A stretch of DNA of 64,000 nucleotides from DAOPJM01 sp964490325 (GTDB lineage: Bacteria; Bacillota; Clostridia; Christensenellales; CAG-138). The notes beneath the pieces are model-generated. The model was not told where the DNA came from and did not search any database. It was given only the letters and a program-made list of their open reading frames with translations. This document shows positions 41,452-50,793 of the stretch, one piece after another; within the stretch, counting starts at the first letter, position 1, and each line of letters opens with the position of its first letter. Made by a program: the position numbers and the translations under genes. The stretch lies in contig CAZBBX010000003.1 in assembly GCA_964490325.1 (NCBI GenBank), positions 1-64,000 of the forward strand. Reading direction: 5' to 3'.

Positions 41452-44295
41452 ATGATGGAAAGCCAACAGAACAAAGAAAGCAGGCAACAGCTGTGCATTG
41501 CGGCTGTGCAAAAACCGTTGGCAGGCGCCCTGCTTCTCGCCTTTACGGGCGCATGGGCAGCGATGCTGTGCATAAGCGAAAACGGCTTGGAAGCGGTCAA
41601 TCTTTGCATAAGCGGCGCTCCCTCTTTCCTGTTCTTGGCGGTTCTGCTGCTGTCCTCCTTTTTAGAGGGGAGGGCAAAGCGCCTGACGCTCTCAATTGCA
41701 CTGCTCCTTCCCTTCGGCCTTAATGTCCTCTATTTCATTTATCGCATGCTTGCCGCGGCACAACAGGGTGAATTTGCAGCCTTGTCCGCATATGCCGCGC
41801 CTGCTGCCTCCTTTGCGGCGTGCTTCATGGGCATAGCCGTATTGGTATCAAATCGCACGGGTACGCGCTTGCTGGCCTGCATGGCTGCGGCGTTTGCACT
41901 TACGGCACAGCTGCTGCGGTGGATGGACGCCGCGCCTTCCGTCACGCTCATCTTGGAGAGCGGCATGACGATCCTCTTTGTGACGGGTGTTCTTGCCGTT
42001 GCGATCAATACACGTTCCATAAAGCGCTTAAAGCGCGTACAAATCAAACGGCGACTGACCATAGCGGACTGTCAACTGGATCTGGCGCGGCACAGCCTGC
42101 GCCTGTTCCTGAGCTTCGGCGTTTGGCGTATGATCTGGACCTATCGCATGACGCGTTGCTTTTATGTCGGAGCGCGGCAGGGAAAGAAGGCGGGCGGAAC
42201 GATCCTGCTGTACCTGTTTGTGCCCTTCTACGCCGTATACTGGAATTATCGTCTGGCAAAGATCTTGGATCAAACAAAGCAAGAGCTTGGCTTTGCGGGC
42301 AGGAGTGCCTTAAGCTGCCTGCTGCTGACGCTGTTTGGCTGCGGCGGCATAGCCACCATACTCCTGCAGGACTCCGTGAACGCCATAGCGGAGCGTAAGC
42401 TGTTCGAGGACACGCGGCTGCTGGCTCGGGCAAGCACACTTTTGCAGTTTGGGGACGCGCCCGTGCTGATCGGGGAACGCTGCGTGCGCAAGGATCGTTC
42501 CAAACGAACGGTCTTTGGGACGGCGCGCCTTCTGCCCATCGGCAAACGAAAGCTGCTTTCCGTTCGCTTTGACATCATCGGCAAGGACGCGGCAGGCGCG
42601 GAAGTGGAGACGCAGCGCGGCGTCACCTTTGCTGACTTTACGGAGGACGAGCAAACAGACGGCGGCTGCCAAATGAAGTTTCCCTTCTCCGATTCGACGG
42701 TGCGAAGCTTTTCCATCCGTCCCGTTGAAGCGCTTTATGGATCGGGAGCCGAATGGAAGGGCGGGGACGCTGTTTGCACGGTCCTTGCTGCGCAGAAACG
42801 TCTGGAAGCGGACGGTCGTTCGGAAGCGCTCGTGCGCCGCTATCGGCAGGCACTGTATGCACGCTGCCCCAACTGTGACGCCGTCTTTGCACCAACGGAG
42901 TACGGCGAGCTGCTGGCGTGCAGCTGCGGCGGCATAGGCGAACGCAGCGAACGCTGTCCCTGCTGCGACACGCCGCTTGCGATCCAATGGGAGCTGTACA
43001 AAAAAGACGCATTGGAAGAGGCACAGCAGGCGGAACGGGAACGCAAAAGCGTCGCAAAGGAGCCCCTCCGCAAGGGCTTCGGACTGGGCATGGCAAGCGT
43101 ACTGCTGCTGGCGTTACTGGTGTTCTCCCTGTCCTATGCGCTGCCCGAGCTGAAGCTGTTGCAGGCGAAGCAGCTGTATGACGAAGGGGAATATGCAAAG
43201 GCGCGGGAAAGCTTTGTCATTATGAGCGGCTATACAGGCAGCAACGAATATGTCAACGCCTGTGATTATGCCACAGCGGCCGCCTTGGAGGAGCAGGGCG
43301 ATACGGCTGCTGCCGCAAGCCTGTTCGCCTCGTTAAACGGCTACAAGGACAGCGCGGCGCGCAGCAGCAAGCTTGACGCGGGAGCGGCATATGACTATGC
43401 GGTGGCCTGCTATCGGCGCGGCGCGTATCGGGACGCCATCACCGCGTTAGAACCCTTGGAGCGGGACGCCTATTCCGATGCAGACTACCTGTATCAGCTT
43501 TCGCATCTTGGCGTCATCCAACAACTTTTAGAGCAGGAGGAGCTGCAAAAGGCTATGGAGCTGGGGGAGAGCTGCGCTAAAAAGCTGTATTGGCAGCCCG
43601 ATGGCGAACTGATGCAGATGTATACGCAGCTGTTGTCCGCCTATTTATCGGATAAAGCGGACTGGTCGGAGAAGCTGATCCTGTGGGACTACTTTGATAT
43701 GTCGGATCAAAAGGGACAGTACAGCAGGGAGCTGTTTGCCCGCTCCGAACTGTTTCGCGACGGAGATCTGTACGGCCTGCGCCTCACGGAGGGCAGAATA
43801 CAGCCCTGCATCCTGCAAGCGGCAGAATATGCAAAGATCGTGCTTATAGAGGGAGCGGACTACGCTATCGTGTCCGTCAACGGCGTCCTCATGGGAACCA
43901 TGCTTGCGGATGGGAGCTTCCGCATTGCGCCGCTGTTTTCGGAGTATCGCAGGATCGATGACAACTACTATCGCATCTCGCATGACGGCAAGTACGGCGT
44001 GATGAGCAAGGACGGACAGCTTGTGCTTCCCCAAGTCTACGACGAGCTTGCCCTGCTGCACTCCTATGCGGACAAACGCCTTGTTTGGATACGCGAAGGC
44101 GAACTGTGGGGCGTCTACGACCTGCACAAGCAAAAGGTGACGGTGACGCCGCAGTTTAGCACACTGCCCGAAGCCTACCTGTATGATAATAACGGTGCAG
44201 TGGTCGCCGATGGCACATATGCATTGCTGGACGGACAGCTGGTTAATGATGAGGGAGAGGCCGTTCCCCTGCCAAGCACAGCGCCGACCGCCTGA
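41452..44295 (+). CDS. Multi-domain membrane protein: zinc ribbon, TPR-like, WG-type repeats
   Basis: 947 residues. Several membrane helices occupy ~20-190. A segment at ~211-300 (FLSFGVWRMIWTYRMTRCFY, VPFYAVYWNYRLAKIL) recalls DUF4234. A zinc ribbon with CPNCDAVF, ACSCGG and CPCCDTPL lies near 470-515. Another helix (~543-565) leads to an exterior TPR-like array (YDEGEYAKARESFVIM, AAASLFASLNGYKDSA) and C-terminal WG-type repeats (DGKYGVMSKDGQLVLP, EGELWGVYDLHKQKV). It may be an envelope sensor or scaffold acting with the kinase operon. ATG 41452 or the next codon can start it. Confidence 0.65.
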   Translation: MMESQQNKESRQQLCIAAVQKPLAGALLLAFTGAWAAMLCISENGLEAVNLCISGAPSFLFLAVLLLSSFLEGRAKRLTLSIALLLPFGLNVLYFIYRMLAAAQQGEFAALSAYAAPAASFAACFMGIAVLVSNRTGTRLLACMAAAFALTAQLLRWMDAAPSVTLILESGMTILFVTGVLAVAINTRSIKRLKRVQIKRRLTIADCQLDLARHSLRLFLSFGVWRMIWTYRMTRCFYVGARQGKKAGGTILLYLFVPFYAVYWNYRLAKILDQTKQELGFAGRSALSCLLLTLFGCGGIATILLQDSVNAIAERKLFEDTRLLARASTLLQFGDAPVLIGERCVRKDRSKRTVFGTARLLPIGKRKLLSVRFDIIGKDAAGAEVETQRGVTFADFTEDEQTDGGCQMKFPFSDSTVRSFSIRPVEALYGSGAEWKGGDAVCTVLAAQKRLEADGRSEALVRRYRQALYARCPNCDAVFAPTEYGELLACSCGGIGERSERCPCCDTPLAIQWELYKKDALEEAQQAERERKSVAKEPLRKGFGLGMASVLLLALLVFSLSYALPELKLLQAKQLYDEGEYAKARESFVIMSGYTGSNEYVNACDYATAAALEEQGDTAAAASLFASLNGYKDSAARSSKLDAGAAYDYAVACYRRGAYRDAITALEPLERDAYSDADYLYQLSHLGVIQQLLEQEELQKAMELGESCAKKLYWQPDGELMQMYTQLLSAYLSDKADWSEKLILWDYFDMSDQKGQYSRELFARSELFRDGDLYGLRLTEGRIQPCILQAAEYAKIVLIEGADYAIVSVNGVLMGTMLADGSFRIAPLFSEYRRIDDNYYRISHDGKYGVMSKDGQLVLPQVYDELALLHSYADKRLVWIREGELWGVYDLHKQKVTVTPQFSTLPEAYLYDNNGAVVADGTYALLDGQLVNDEGEAVPLPSTAPTA

Positions 44296-44363
44296 TACAG
44301 CAAAGCACGTATCCGCGTTTACATACAAGACCAGACTGCTTCAACAGAAAATTTTGCCTCCGT

Positions 44364-44405
44364 CAAAAAAAGGATCTTGACCCGACTATGCGGGCAAGAT
44401 CCTTT
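44364..44405 (-). terminator. Terminator of the sortase gene
   Basis: Long stem AAAGGATCTTG-CCCG / CGGG-CAAGATCCTTT with loop CATAGT (minus strand, one unpaired base), followed on the minus strand by TTTTTTTGAC. It may also act on the plus strand. Confidence 0.9.
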
Positions 44406-44442
44406 GTGCTTATGAAATGGGAATGGCTGCGCTTTCCTTGCG

Positions 44443-45471
44443 TCAGTCGATGGGGACCAAGACGCCCTGCACGATGAAGCGCTGCATGTCGTCCTTAACA
44501 ACGCAGGTGACAAGGGTGATGATCTTATCGTCCGAGGTGGGGATGATCCCCGTGGTGACCTCGGAGCGCACCGCGCAGCCCGTCAGGTAGGACTGGTAGT
44601 CACTGCTGCTGTCGAAGCGCGTTACGTTGTAGTCGCCTGCAATGTCGTCCTGATAGGCGGCAAACACATAGATAAGGTAATTCTGCGATGGCGTATACAG
44701 CTGCATGACGGGATGCGAATCAAAGTAGCTCTGCGTAGCGTACTTGTTCAGCTTGCCAAACATGGAGCCGTTGTTCATGCGATGCCCATGGATGATGGTA
44801 TTGCGGGTCTTAAACGGCGTAAAACCGGATTCAATGAACAGACTGCCCGCAATGTTTTCCGTTTGGTCATACATATGCGTGAGGTAGTAGCCGGTCGGAT
44901 GCGCATCCGATTCCTGCACCACGGGATAGTTGATGGAGGAATCCTGCAGATAGAGCCAAGCCACCACGTCACTGTTGATCGCTCGCAGCGTGGTGAAGTT
45001 GATATCGATCGGGGAGATGGTCGTTTGACCGTCGGTGGCTGCGGGGGTAGCCGTAGCCGTACTGCCGTTGGAGGTAGCCTTTGCGGTCGCCTTGCTCGTT
45101 GCTTTGCTTGTTGCCTTAGCCGTTGCACTTGCAGCAGCCGCCGTATCCGTAGGCTGCGGGTCTTCGGTGCCCGGGCTGCCTGCATCGGGGGTGGTCAGCG
45201 GCTCGGTCGGCTCGGGCGTATCCGTGACGGGTACGGAAGTTGTGACCTGATACGGATCCAAGGGGATCACGATCGTTTGACCGTCCGAAGTAACGGCTTG
45301 ATCGATCGCATCGTCAATGACGCGCTTCGCTTCCCAGGGACGCGATTCCAAAAGCTGCAGCAGGATGAGCGTGCAGCTGATAACAATGATCAGGATCAAA
45401 ACCAGCATGACGATGGTCAAAACCATCTTTTCCTGCTGTTTTTTCTTGCTTGCCTTGGTGTTAGAAGTCAT
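44443..45471 (-). CDS. srtB: Class B sortase
   Basis: 342 residues. An N-terminal membrane helix (~16-40) is followed by a ~90-residue Ser/Thr/Ala/Pro spacer and the sortase domain (~165-342). Catalytic residues are visible: His in TIIHGHRMNNGSMF, Cys in the class B signature ITLVTCVVKDD, and Arg in MQRFIVQGVLV. Sortases of this class attach specialised proteins such as haem-uptake factors or pilins. No protein with an NPQTN/LPXTG-like sorting signal was seen in the window, including the giant neighbour. ATG 45471 has AAGGAGG upstream; the gene has its own promoter. Confidence 0.9.
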   Translation of the reverse strand: MTSNTKASKKKQQEKMVLTIVMLVLILIIVISCTLILLQLLESRPWEAKRVIDDAIDQAVTSDGQTIVIPLDPYQVTTSVPVTDTPEPTEPLTTPDAGSPGTEDPQPTDTAAAASATAKATSKATSKATAKATSNGSTATATPAATDGQTTISPIDINFTTLRAINSDVVAWLYLQDSSINYPVVQESDAHPTGYYLTHMYDQTENIAGSLFIESGFTPFKTRNTIIHGHRMNNGSMFGKLNKYATQSYFDSHPVMQLYTPSQNYLIYVFAAYQDDIAGDYNVTRFDSSSDYQSYLTGCAVRSEVTTGIIPTSDDKIITLVTCVVKDDMQRFIVQGVLVPID

Positions 45472-45490
45472 AACATCCTCCTTGCGTGTC

Positions 45491-45519
45491 ATTATACTAC
45501 AACGCTCCCCCTTCGTCAA
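45491..45519 (-). promoter_or_regulatory. Promoter of the sortase gene
   Basis: Minus strand: -35 TTGACG, 17-nt spacer, consensus -10 TATAAT; expected leader of ~13 nt. Confidence 0.8.
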
Positions 45520-45546
45520 AACAAATGATCAGGGAAGCTTGCGCCC

Positions 45547-45575
45547 TTGCAATAAGTTCACATTTCTGCTACACT
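45547..45575 (+). promoter_or_regulatory. Promoter of the DUF4364 gene
   Basis: -35 TTGCAA (45547-45552), 17-nt spacer, -10 TACACT (45570-45575); AAGGAGG follows before the ATG. Confidence 0.7.
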
Positions 45576-45597
45576 TAAAACACAAGGAGGCAAGCAT

Positions 45598-46155
45598 ATG
45601 CCTATATTTGTCCATGGCTCCGAAAAGGATAAGCTGACCATCCTATATTTCATTCGCTCCTTCTCCGAAGGCATCACGCAGGAGCAGCTGTACCACGCCA
45701 TTTACACCTGCGGCTGCATGGAGTACTTTGCGTATTCACAGGCGATCTCCGAGCTGGAGGAGGACGGCTATCTGGCCGTTGTTCCCTGCAGCTTCGGGCA
45801 ATGCTACCATCTGTCCGCGCAGGGCTCCGACACCTTGGAAATGTTTCAAAAGAGCCTGCCGATCTCCCTTAGAAAGGAACTGGACGAGTATGTCCAGTTA
45901 AATCGCGACGCCATTCGCCGCGAAATGCAGATCGTTACGGGCATGGAGGAGCTGAAGGGCGGGGGGTATTTGGTGACCCTCACCGTCGCCGAGAAGACGA
46001 ACCTTGTGTTGGAGATCAAACTGTCGCTGTCCTCAAAGGAGCAGGCGTTGACGATGCGCGCCAACTGGGAGGAGCACTGCTCCGACCTGTACGATCATAT
46101 TTGGGACACGCTCTTGACTTCCAAGAACGCAACGCCCAAAGAGGAAACGCCCTAG
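45598..46155 (+). CDS. DUF4364 family protein
   Basis: 185 residues. The N-terminal ~80 residues form a winged-helix-like unit (KLTILYFIRSFSEGITQEQL, YSQAISELEEDGYL, YHLSAQGSDTLEMF), as in DUF4364 proteins of Firmicutes. The C-terminal part is an alpha/beta domain with VTLTVAEKTNLVLEIKLSLS. A transcription-regulatory role is likely from the fold, but targets are unknown. Its stop codon interlocks with that of the convergent ornithine racemase gene (CTAG), with no terminator between. Confidence 0.8.
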   Translation: MPIFVHGSEKDKLTILYFIRSFSEGITQEQLYHAIYTCGCMEYFAYSQAISELEEDGYLAVVPCSFGQCYHLSAQGSDTLEMFQKSLPISLRKELDEYVQLNRDAIRREMQIVTGMEELKGGGYLVTLTVAEKTNLVLEIKLSLSSKEQALTMRANWEEHCSDLYDHIWDTLLTSKNATPKEETP

Positions 46156-47216
46156 ACATAGACCTTCTTTACATAGGAGCTGGTGGACAGCGCCAAGAGC
46201 GCGCCGTAGCTTAGGGTAAAGTCGATCGTGTCGCCGACGGCAAGCGTGCTGCGCTCACTTAAGTCGACGATCAGGTGGTCGGAGCTGGAGCCTATCACGC
46301 GGATGCCCGCATCGCAGGGGGTCAAGCCCTCATGCGGAACATCCTGCCGTCCGACGGCCAGTATGCCGCGCCGCTGTATCCCTACATCCTGATACTCCAT
46401 CGTCTCGCCAAAGGCGTTCTTGCTGCGCGCACCCTCCGGATAGGAGGGCTTATTTTGCACCTCGATCAGCTCGGCACGCAGGACGAAGGCGTCCGTGTGC
46501 AGCGGCGGCAGGGGCTTGCAGCCCGCCGTCTCGCGCCCCAGCATACCGCATTCTCCAATGCGCAGAAGGTTGACGCCCTTGGGCAGCCCTTCGCTTAGCA
46601 GCAGCGAGACGGAGGAGGAGTTGCCGCCGCCCACAAGGGGCAGCTCGAGGGAAAACTCCTTTTCCATTAGATCGCGTATGGCAACGAGCTTGGACAGATT
46701 CTCATGGCTTGGAAGCACGCTCCCATAGCAGGTCAAATTGGTAGCAACGCCCAAAAAAACCAGTCCTTTTGCTTCAGACAGAAACTGCGCCGCTTGGCGG
46801 ATCGCCGCAAGGTCGCTGTAATACAGCCCTTCGCGCAGATCGCCAAGGTCGATCATCAGCAGCACGCCATGCCTGCGGCCTCGCCTTAGAGCGGCTTCAT
46901 TGAGCAGCTTCAGCGTAGTCAGCTCGCTCTCCAAGCTGATCTCGCTTGCCTCCGTGACCGCCTCCGCCTCGGAGGGCATGGAAAGGCGCAGCAGCATCCG
47001 CGGCAGAGCGCCCCGTATCCGCTGCAGGTTTTCGATGCGGGAATCGGCGATATAGTCCGCCCCGCTCTCCTCGATGAGCTGAACCACGCGCTCGTCCGCG
47101 CAGACCACCTTGCTCACCACCGCAAGACGTATACCGCGGTCGTGGCAAAGCGCAGTCAGGTACGACAGGTTTTCCTTTAGCTTTTGCGTATGCAGGATCA
47201 GCGCAGGATAGTTCAC
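46152..47216 (-). CDS. orr: Ornithine racemase (alanine racemase-like, PLP)
   Basis: 354 residues, fold-type III PLP enzyme. The PLP Lys is in IRLAVVSKVVCADERVV; GVATNLTCYG and VGGGNSSSVSLLLSEGLP match the ornithine-racemase subgroup rather than alanine racemases. It makes D-ornithine, the substrate of the aminomutase encoded upstream in the same operon. GTG 47216 is chosen because the family N-terminus (NYPALILHT) begins there, AGGAG precedes it and GTGA overlaps the previous stop. Last gene of the operon. Confidence 0.9.
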   Translation of the reverse strand: MNYPALILHTQKLKENLSYLTALCHDRGIRLAVVSKVVCADERVVQLIEESGADYIADSRIENLQRIRGALPRMLLRLSMPSEAEAVTEASEISLESELTTLKLLNEAALRRGRRHGVLLMIDLGDLREGLYYSDLAAIRQAAQFLSEAKGLVFLGVATNLTCYGSVLPSHENLSKLVAIRDLMEKEFSLELPLVGGGNSSSVSLLLSEGLPKGVNLLRIGECGMLGRETAGCKPLPPLHTDAFVLRAELIEVQNKPSYPEGARSKNAFGETMEYQDVGIQRRGILAVGRQDVPHEGLTPCDAGIRVIGSSSDHLIVDLSERSTLAVGDTIDFTLSYGALLALSTSSYVKKVYV

Positions 47217-48574
47217 AGTCCTAAACTCCTTTGCAGCAGATGACAAGCGTCAAGGGGATATGCCTTGGACAGCGCACCCACGGACGCCATGATGTAGTCG
47301 TTGTCAAAAAGCAGGCGTACGCTGCCCTTCTTGGGAAACAGCAGCATACGGTTCTCGTTGAGGTCGGCCATGGAGCGCAGCAAGGCCTCTCGGTGCGGCA
47401 GCCGCGTTAAGGCTCCGCCCGTGCCGATCAGCCAGCGGACGCAGCTGAGATCCTTGCCCTCCGCAACGGTCTGCCGTCCCTGCGGCGTGTAGAGATAGCG
47501 CAGGGAGCCGCAATGCCGCCGCAGCGCCGTCAGCCCCGCTTCCAAGCAGAGCCGCTCCGTCAGACGAAACTGGGCTTCACTTTCGGGGATGGAGCGGTAC
47601 GCGGCGCATACGGCGTCCATGTCGATATCCAATTCCCGCGAAAGCTTGTCCCTGCCGATCCGATCGATCAGATGCGCCGCGTTGACGTACAGACCAAGAT
47701 CGCCCTCCACGGTGCGCTTGGCAAAGGGCTCGGGCGCGGTCAACAGGCGCGCGATCTCCTCCGACCCTTCGGTGACGGAGTGAACGTCCGTGGTAGCGCC
47801 GCCGATGTCCAGCACGCACAGGTCGCCGATCTGTTCATATAAAAGCTTAGCCGCCAGCATCACGCTGCCGGGCGTGGGCAGGATGGCGCCGTCCACCAAG
47901 TCGCGGATGTGCTCCATGCCGGGCGCCTGTACGATGTGCCGCTCAAAGGCCTCCTGAATGCAGACCCGCACAGGCTCCACGTTGAGCACATCGAGGCGGG
48001 GATAGACGTTTTCTGTCACGGAAAGGGGGATGTCGTAGGCGGCGCACAGCTCCTTCACACGCGGAATGTTTTGGATATTCCCGCAGTACACAAGGGGGAT
48101 GCGGATCCCCGCGCTGCCGATGCGCTCCAAGTTGTACAGCGCCGTGTCGCGCTCGCCGTAGTCGGTACCACCCGCCAAAAGGATCAGCTTGGGCGCAAGG
48201 CGCTTGAGCTCAGTGATCTCCTCATCGCGCATACGCCCCGCCGTTAAAAAGCACAGCACGGCTCCCGCACCCAAGGCCGCTGCCTCCGCAGCGCGCACGG
48301 TCATGTCGCGTACCAGCCCGTGGACGCTCATCCGAAGGCCGCCCGCTGCGGAACCCGTCGCCAGCATGGTCATGCAGTCTACGCGTTTCTCGCCCAAAGC
48401 ACGACAAAGGGCGGCGCGTGCGTTGTTGAGTCCAACGCACACGTCGCCGTCCGTTACGGTCGTTGCAGCCTGCCCGCTGCCCAAGAAGCGGGGCGCGCCC
48501 GTCCCAAGGCCGTCAAAGGCGTTCAGGATGGTCGTCGTGGAACCGATCTCGGCGACGAGCGCGTCTATCTTCAT
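47213..48574 (-). CDS. MutL/GlmL-like protein of the ornithine pathway
   Basis: 453 residues, ASKHA-type ATPase related to GlmL/MutL, which stands beside B12-dependent glutamate mutase. Motifs: ALVAEIGSTTTILNAFD at the N-terminus, ILLAGGTDYGERDT in the middle, and the phosphate motif CVLDIGGATTDVHSV. By analogy it probably reactivates or assembles the cobalamin enzyme OraSE. It overlaps oraE and orr by 4 bp each. Confidence 0.88.
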   Translation of the reverse strand: MKIDALVAEIGSTTTILNAFDGLGTGAPRFLGSGQAATTVTDGDVCVGLNNARAALCRALGEKRVDCMTMLATGSAAGGLRMSVHGLVRDMTVRAAEAAALGAGAVLCFLTAGRMRDEEITELKRLAPKLILLAGGTDYGERDTALYNLERIGSAGIRIPLVYCGNIQNIPRVKELCAAYDIPLSVTENVYPRLDVLNVEPVRVCIQEAFERHIVQAPGMEHIRDLVDGAILPTPGSVMLAAKLLYEQIGDLCVLDIGGATTDVHSVTEGSEEIARLLTAPEPFAKRTVEGDLGLYVNAAHLIDRIGRDKLSRELDIDMDAVCAAYRSIPESEAQFRLTERLCLEAGLTALRRHCGSLRYLYTPQGRQTVAEGKDLSCVRWLIGTGGALTRLPHREALLRSMADLNENRMLLFPKKGSVRLLFDNDYIMASVGALSKAYPLDACHLLQRSLGL

Positions 48575-50793
48575 AGGCCTTCTCTCCGCCTGCGCTCCTT
48601 GACAAGGAAGGTGGCGACATGGTTGCCGTGGGTGCCGCGTCCAAAGCCTGCGTCCGCACCCGCCAAGCGCGCTCCCTCGTCGGTGACCTGCGTGCCGCCT
48701 GCGCAGAAGATCAGCTTGTCTCGAACGCCCATCTCACGCGCAATGCTGTCCACAAGGGCAATGTTGCGGTAATGGATGTTTTCGTGCGAGATGACGGCGG
48801 AGGCCAGCATCGCGTCCGCGTTGAGTTCGATCGCGGCGTTGACCAGCTTCTCCGGGGGAACGGAGGTGCCGAGGTAATGCACCTCTACACCGTACTTTTC
48901 GATGCCGCCGTGCTTGATGTCGATGATCTCGCGCAGACCGACCGAATGTTCGTCCTGCCCGATGGTCCCCGCTACGACCCGCAGGGGCTTGCGTTCGATG
49001 TCGGCGCGGATCTCCTCATCGCTCAATATGTCAGGCTCCTTGGGCAAAACAAGGGAATCGATGTCCAGATCGAAGCCTACCTTGCCCTTCATTTCGATGC
49101 GCGTGCCCTCTGCGCGCTGCATGATCTCGCGGTTGATGACCTCGCAGTCGGAGAGGTTCATCCGCTTGCCGACCTCCAGCGCGGCCGCCTCGGCGTGCCG
49201 CACATCCGTCGGGAAAAAGAGGGTCAGCATCACGGTGCCGTCCGCCAGCCATTCCATTTCGGGCTTGAGCTTTTTGGCTTCGGGACCCGCATACGCCTGC
49301 ACCTCGTCCATGCGAAGGTACACGTTGTCGGTCTCGTCCAATTCATCAATATAGACGATCTTGTCGGGACATTCCAGCGTGCAGCCGCCGATGAGGCGGG
49401 AGGGATCGTCCACCGCGTCGGGATCGTACTGGGCAACATTGTTGCGCCCAAAGTGCGCGGTGACGGGAGCCATGTAATCCTTGGCGCGCTTGGCCACCGT
49501 TCCCGCACCCACGCCGTCGTCGATCTTGCGGACGATGCCGTCGCCGTTGCGTTCGGGGAACATGCCGGAGTCCACAAAGTAGCCCGCTTCCACGGCGGCA
49601 AAGTAGCCGCCCAAGGCAAGGCAATCCTCCAAGAACAGCACGGCACGCTCCTGCAGCTCACGGGACTTCTCCACAAGATAGCCGTCCTTCTTCAGCTCCA
49701 CCATCTCCATCAGTCCGTCCAAGCCCACAAGCGTCTGCTTGGCGGTGTCGCAGGCTTCGATGTTGTAGATGTGCCAAGGAACGTTGCGTCCCTCATCGGG
49801 GGTGATGGTGCTTTGAATGTCTGCACTTGTGAGCTTAGAGATCAGCATGTTGAGCACATGCGTCACCGTGGCTTCCCGCGTGGAGGCTTCGATATACTTG
49901 GTGTTCATCTGTGCGCGCACACGGTAGCCGCTAAAGAGCTTGCGCAGGGCTACGGCATACGGAAGATCCATGTAGACGCAGGGACCGGGTGTCGCCGTGG
50001 GCGGAACGGTGGACAGGCAGATGTTCTCTTTTTTCATACCTGCTTTGACGGATACCGCGGCATTGATACCGTGCTGCACCATCAGCTCGGGCATGACCTT
50101 CCACGCGTCGCGTGCGGTGGCGTTGGCGTTGTGCGCACCGTCGATCTGCGCCATGTTTGCCCAGGCCATGACGCGCTTGGACTCGCAGGCGTCCACAAAG
50201 GAGCGCACCATGTTGATGTTGCGGTAGATCACATTGTACTGCGGATCCTGATGAGCGCCGTTGACGCCCTCCTCCGCGAACATGACCGCAATGTCGGGGC
50301 CTGCCACGCCGCTGACATAGGAATGGTAGTTGATGGGACGACCCACCTCGTCCTCGATCATATCCAGCGCCTTGCGCTGCGCGCGCACCTGCTTGCGGGT
50401 GACGGGTACGCCGCCGATGCCCTGCGGACTGCCCTCGATCAGACCGTCGAAATGGGACTGCCCCGCCGTGCGAATGACCATGATGTGATCCGCACCGTGA
50501 TGGGCAGCCATGCGCATACGGCGAATGTCGTCCTCAAAGCGCCCGGAGGCGATCTCGGTGGTGATGACGGGGAGGGGCTGCGGGTCAATGTCGCCAAAGT
50601 AATGCGCAGGGGGCAGACCCACGCTGTCCTTGAGCGGGGTCGAGCAGTCGTGATAGGTGAACGGTCCCATCTTCAGGTCGGGATCGGGCGTGCGCCATGT
50701 CCAGCCGCGGCGGCGGGGTCTGTAATGCTCCAGATCCGTCAGGATGGAAGCCACATCGATGCGGACATTCGGATCCAAGCTATTCTCCTGCAT
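48571..50793 (-). CDS. oraE: D-ornithine 4,5-aminomutase, large subunit
   Basis: 740 residues. Uses adenosylcobalamin and PLP to convert D-ornithine to 2,4-diaminopentanoate. A TIM-barrel part (RMAAHHGADHIMVIRTAGQ, MQHGI-type helices) is followed by a Rossmann B12-binding domain whose motif GQDEHSVGLREI fits DxHxxG, with ending FCAGGTQVTDEGAR. Start is ATG 50793 with AAGGGGGCG upstream; a TTG six codons earlier lies on that site. It overlaps the small subunit gene by 14 bp. Confidence 0.95.
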   Translation of the reverse strand: MQENSLDPNVRIDVASILTDLEHYRPRRRGWTWRTPDPDLKMGPFTYHDCSTPLKDSVGLPPAHYFGDIDPQPLPVITTEIASGRFEDDIRRMRMAAHHGADHIMVIRTAGQSHFDGLIEGSPQGIGGVPVTRKQVRAQRKALDMIEDEVGRPINYHSYVSGVAGPDIAVMFAEEGVNGAHQDPQYNVIYRNINMVRSFVDACESKRVMAWANMAQIDGAHNANATARDAWKVMPELMVQHGINAAVSVKAGMKKENICLSTVPPTATPGPCVYMDLPYAVALRKLFSGYRVRAQMNTKYIEASTREATVTHVLNMLISKLTSADIQSTITPDEGRNVPWHIYNIEACDTAKQTLVGLDGLMEMVELKKDGYLVEKSRELQERAVLFLEDCLALGGYFAAVEAGYFVDSGMFPERNGDGIVRKIDDGVGAGTVAKRAKDYMAPVTAHFGRNNVAQYDPDAVDDPSRLIGGCTLECPDKIVYIDELDETDNVYLRMDEVQAYAGPEAKKLKPEMEWLADGTVMLTLFFPTDVRHAEAAALEVGKRMNLSDCEVINREIMQRAEGTRIEMKGKVGFDLDIDSLVLPKEPDILSDEEIRADIERKPLRVVAGTIGQDEHSVGLREIIDIKHGGIEKYGVEVHYLGTSVPPEKLVNAAIELNADAMLASAVISHENIHYRNIALVDSIAREMGVRDKLIFCAGGTQVTDEGARLAGADAGFGRGTHGNHVATFLVKERRRREGL

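Noticed and set aside
31031..45471. A type VII secretion locus.
   Set aside because: FHA, PP2C and kinase genes can accompany such loci, but no WXG100 protein, EssC-type ATPase or EsaA/EssB homologue is visible.
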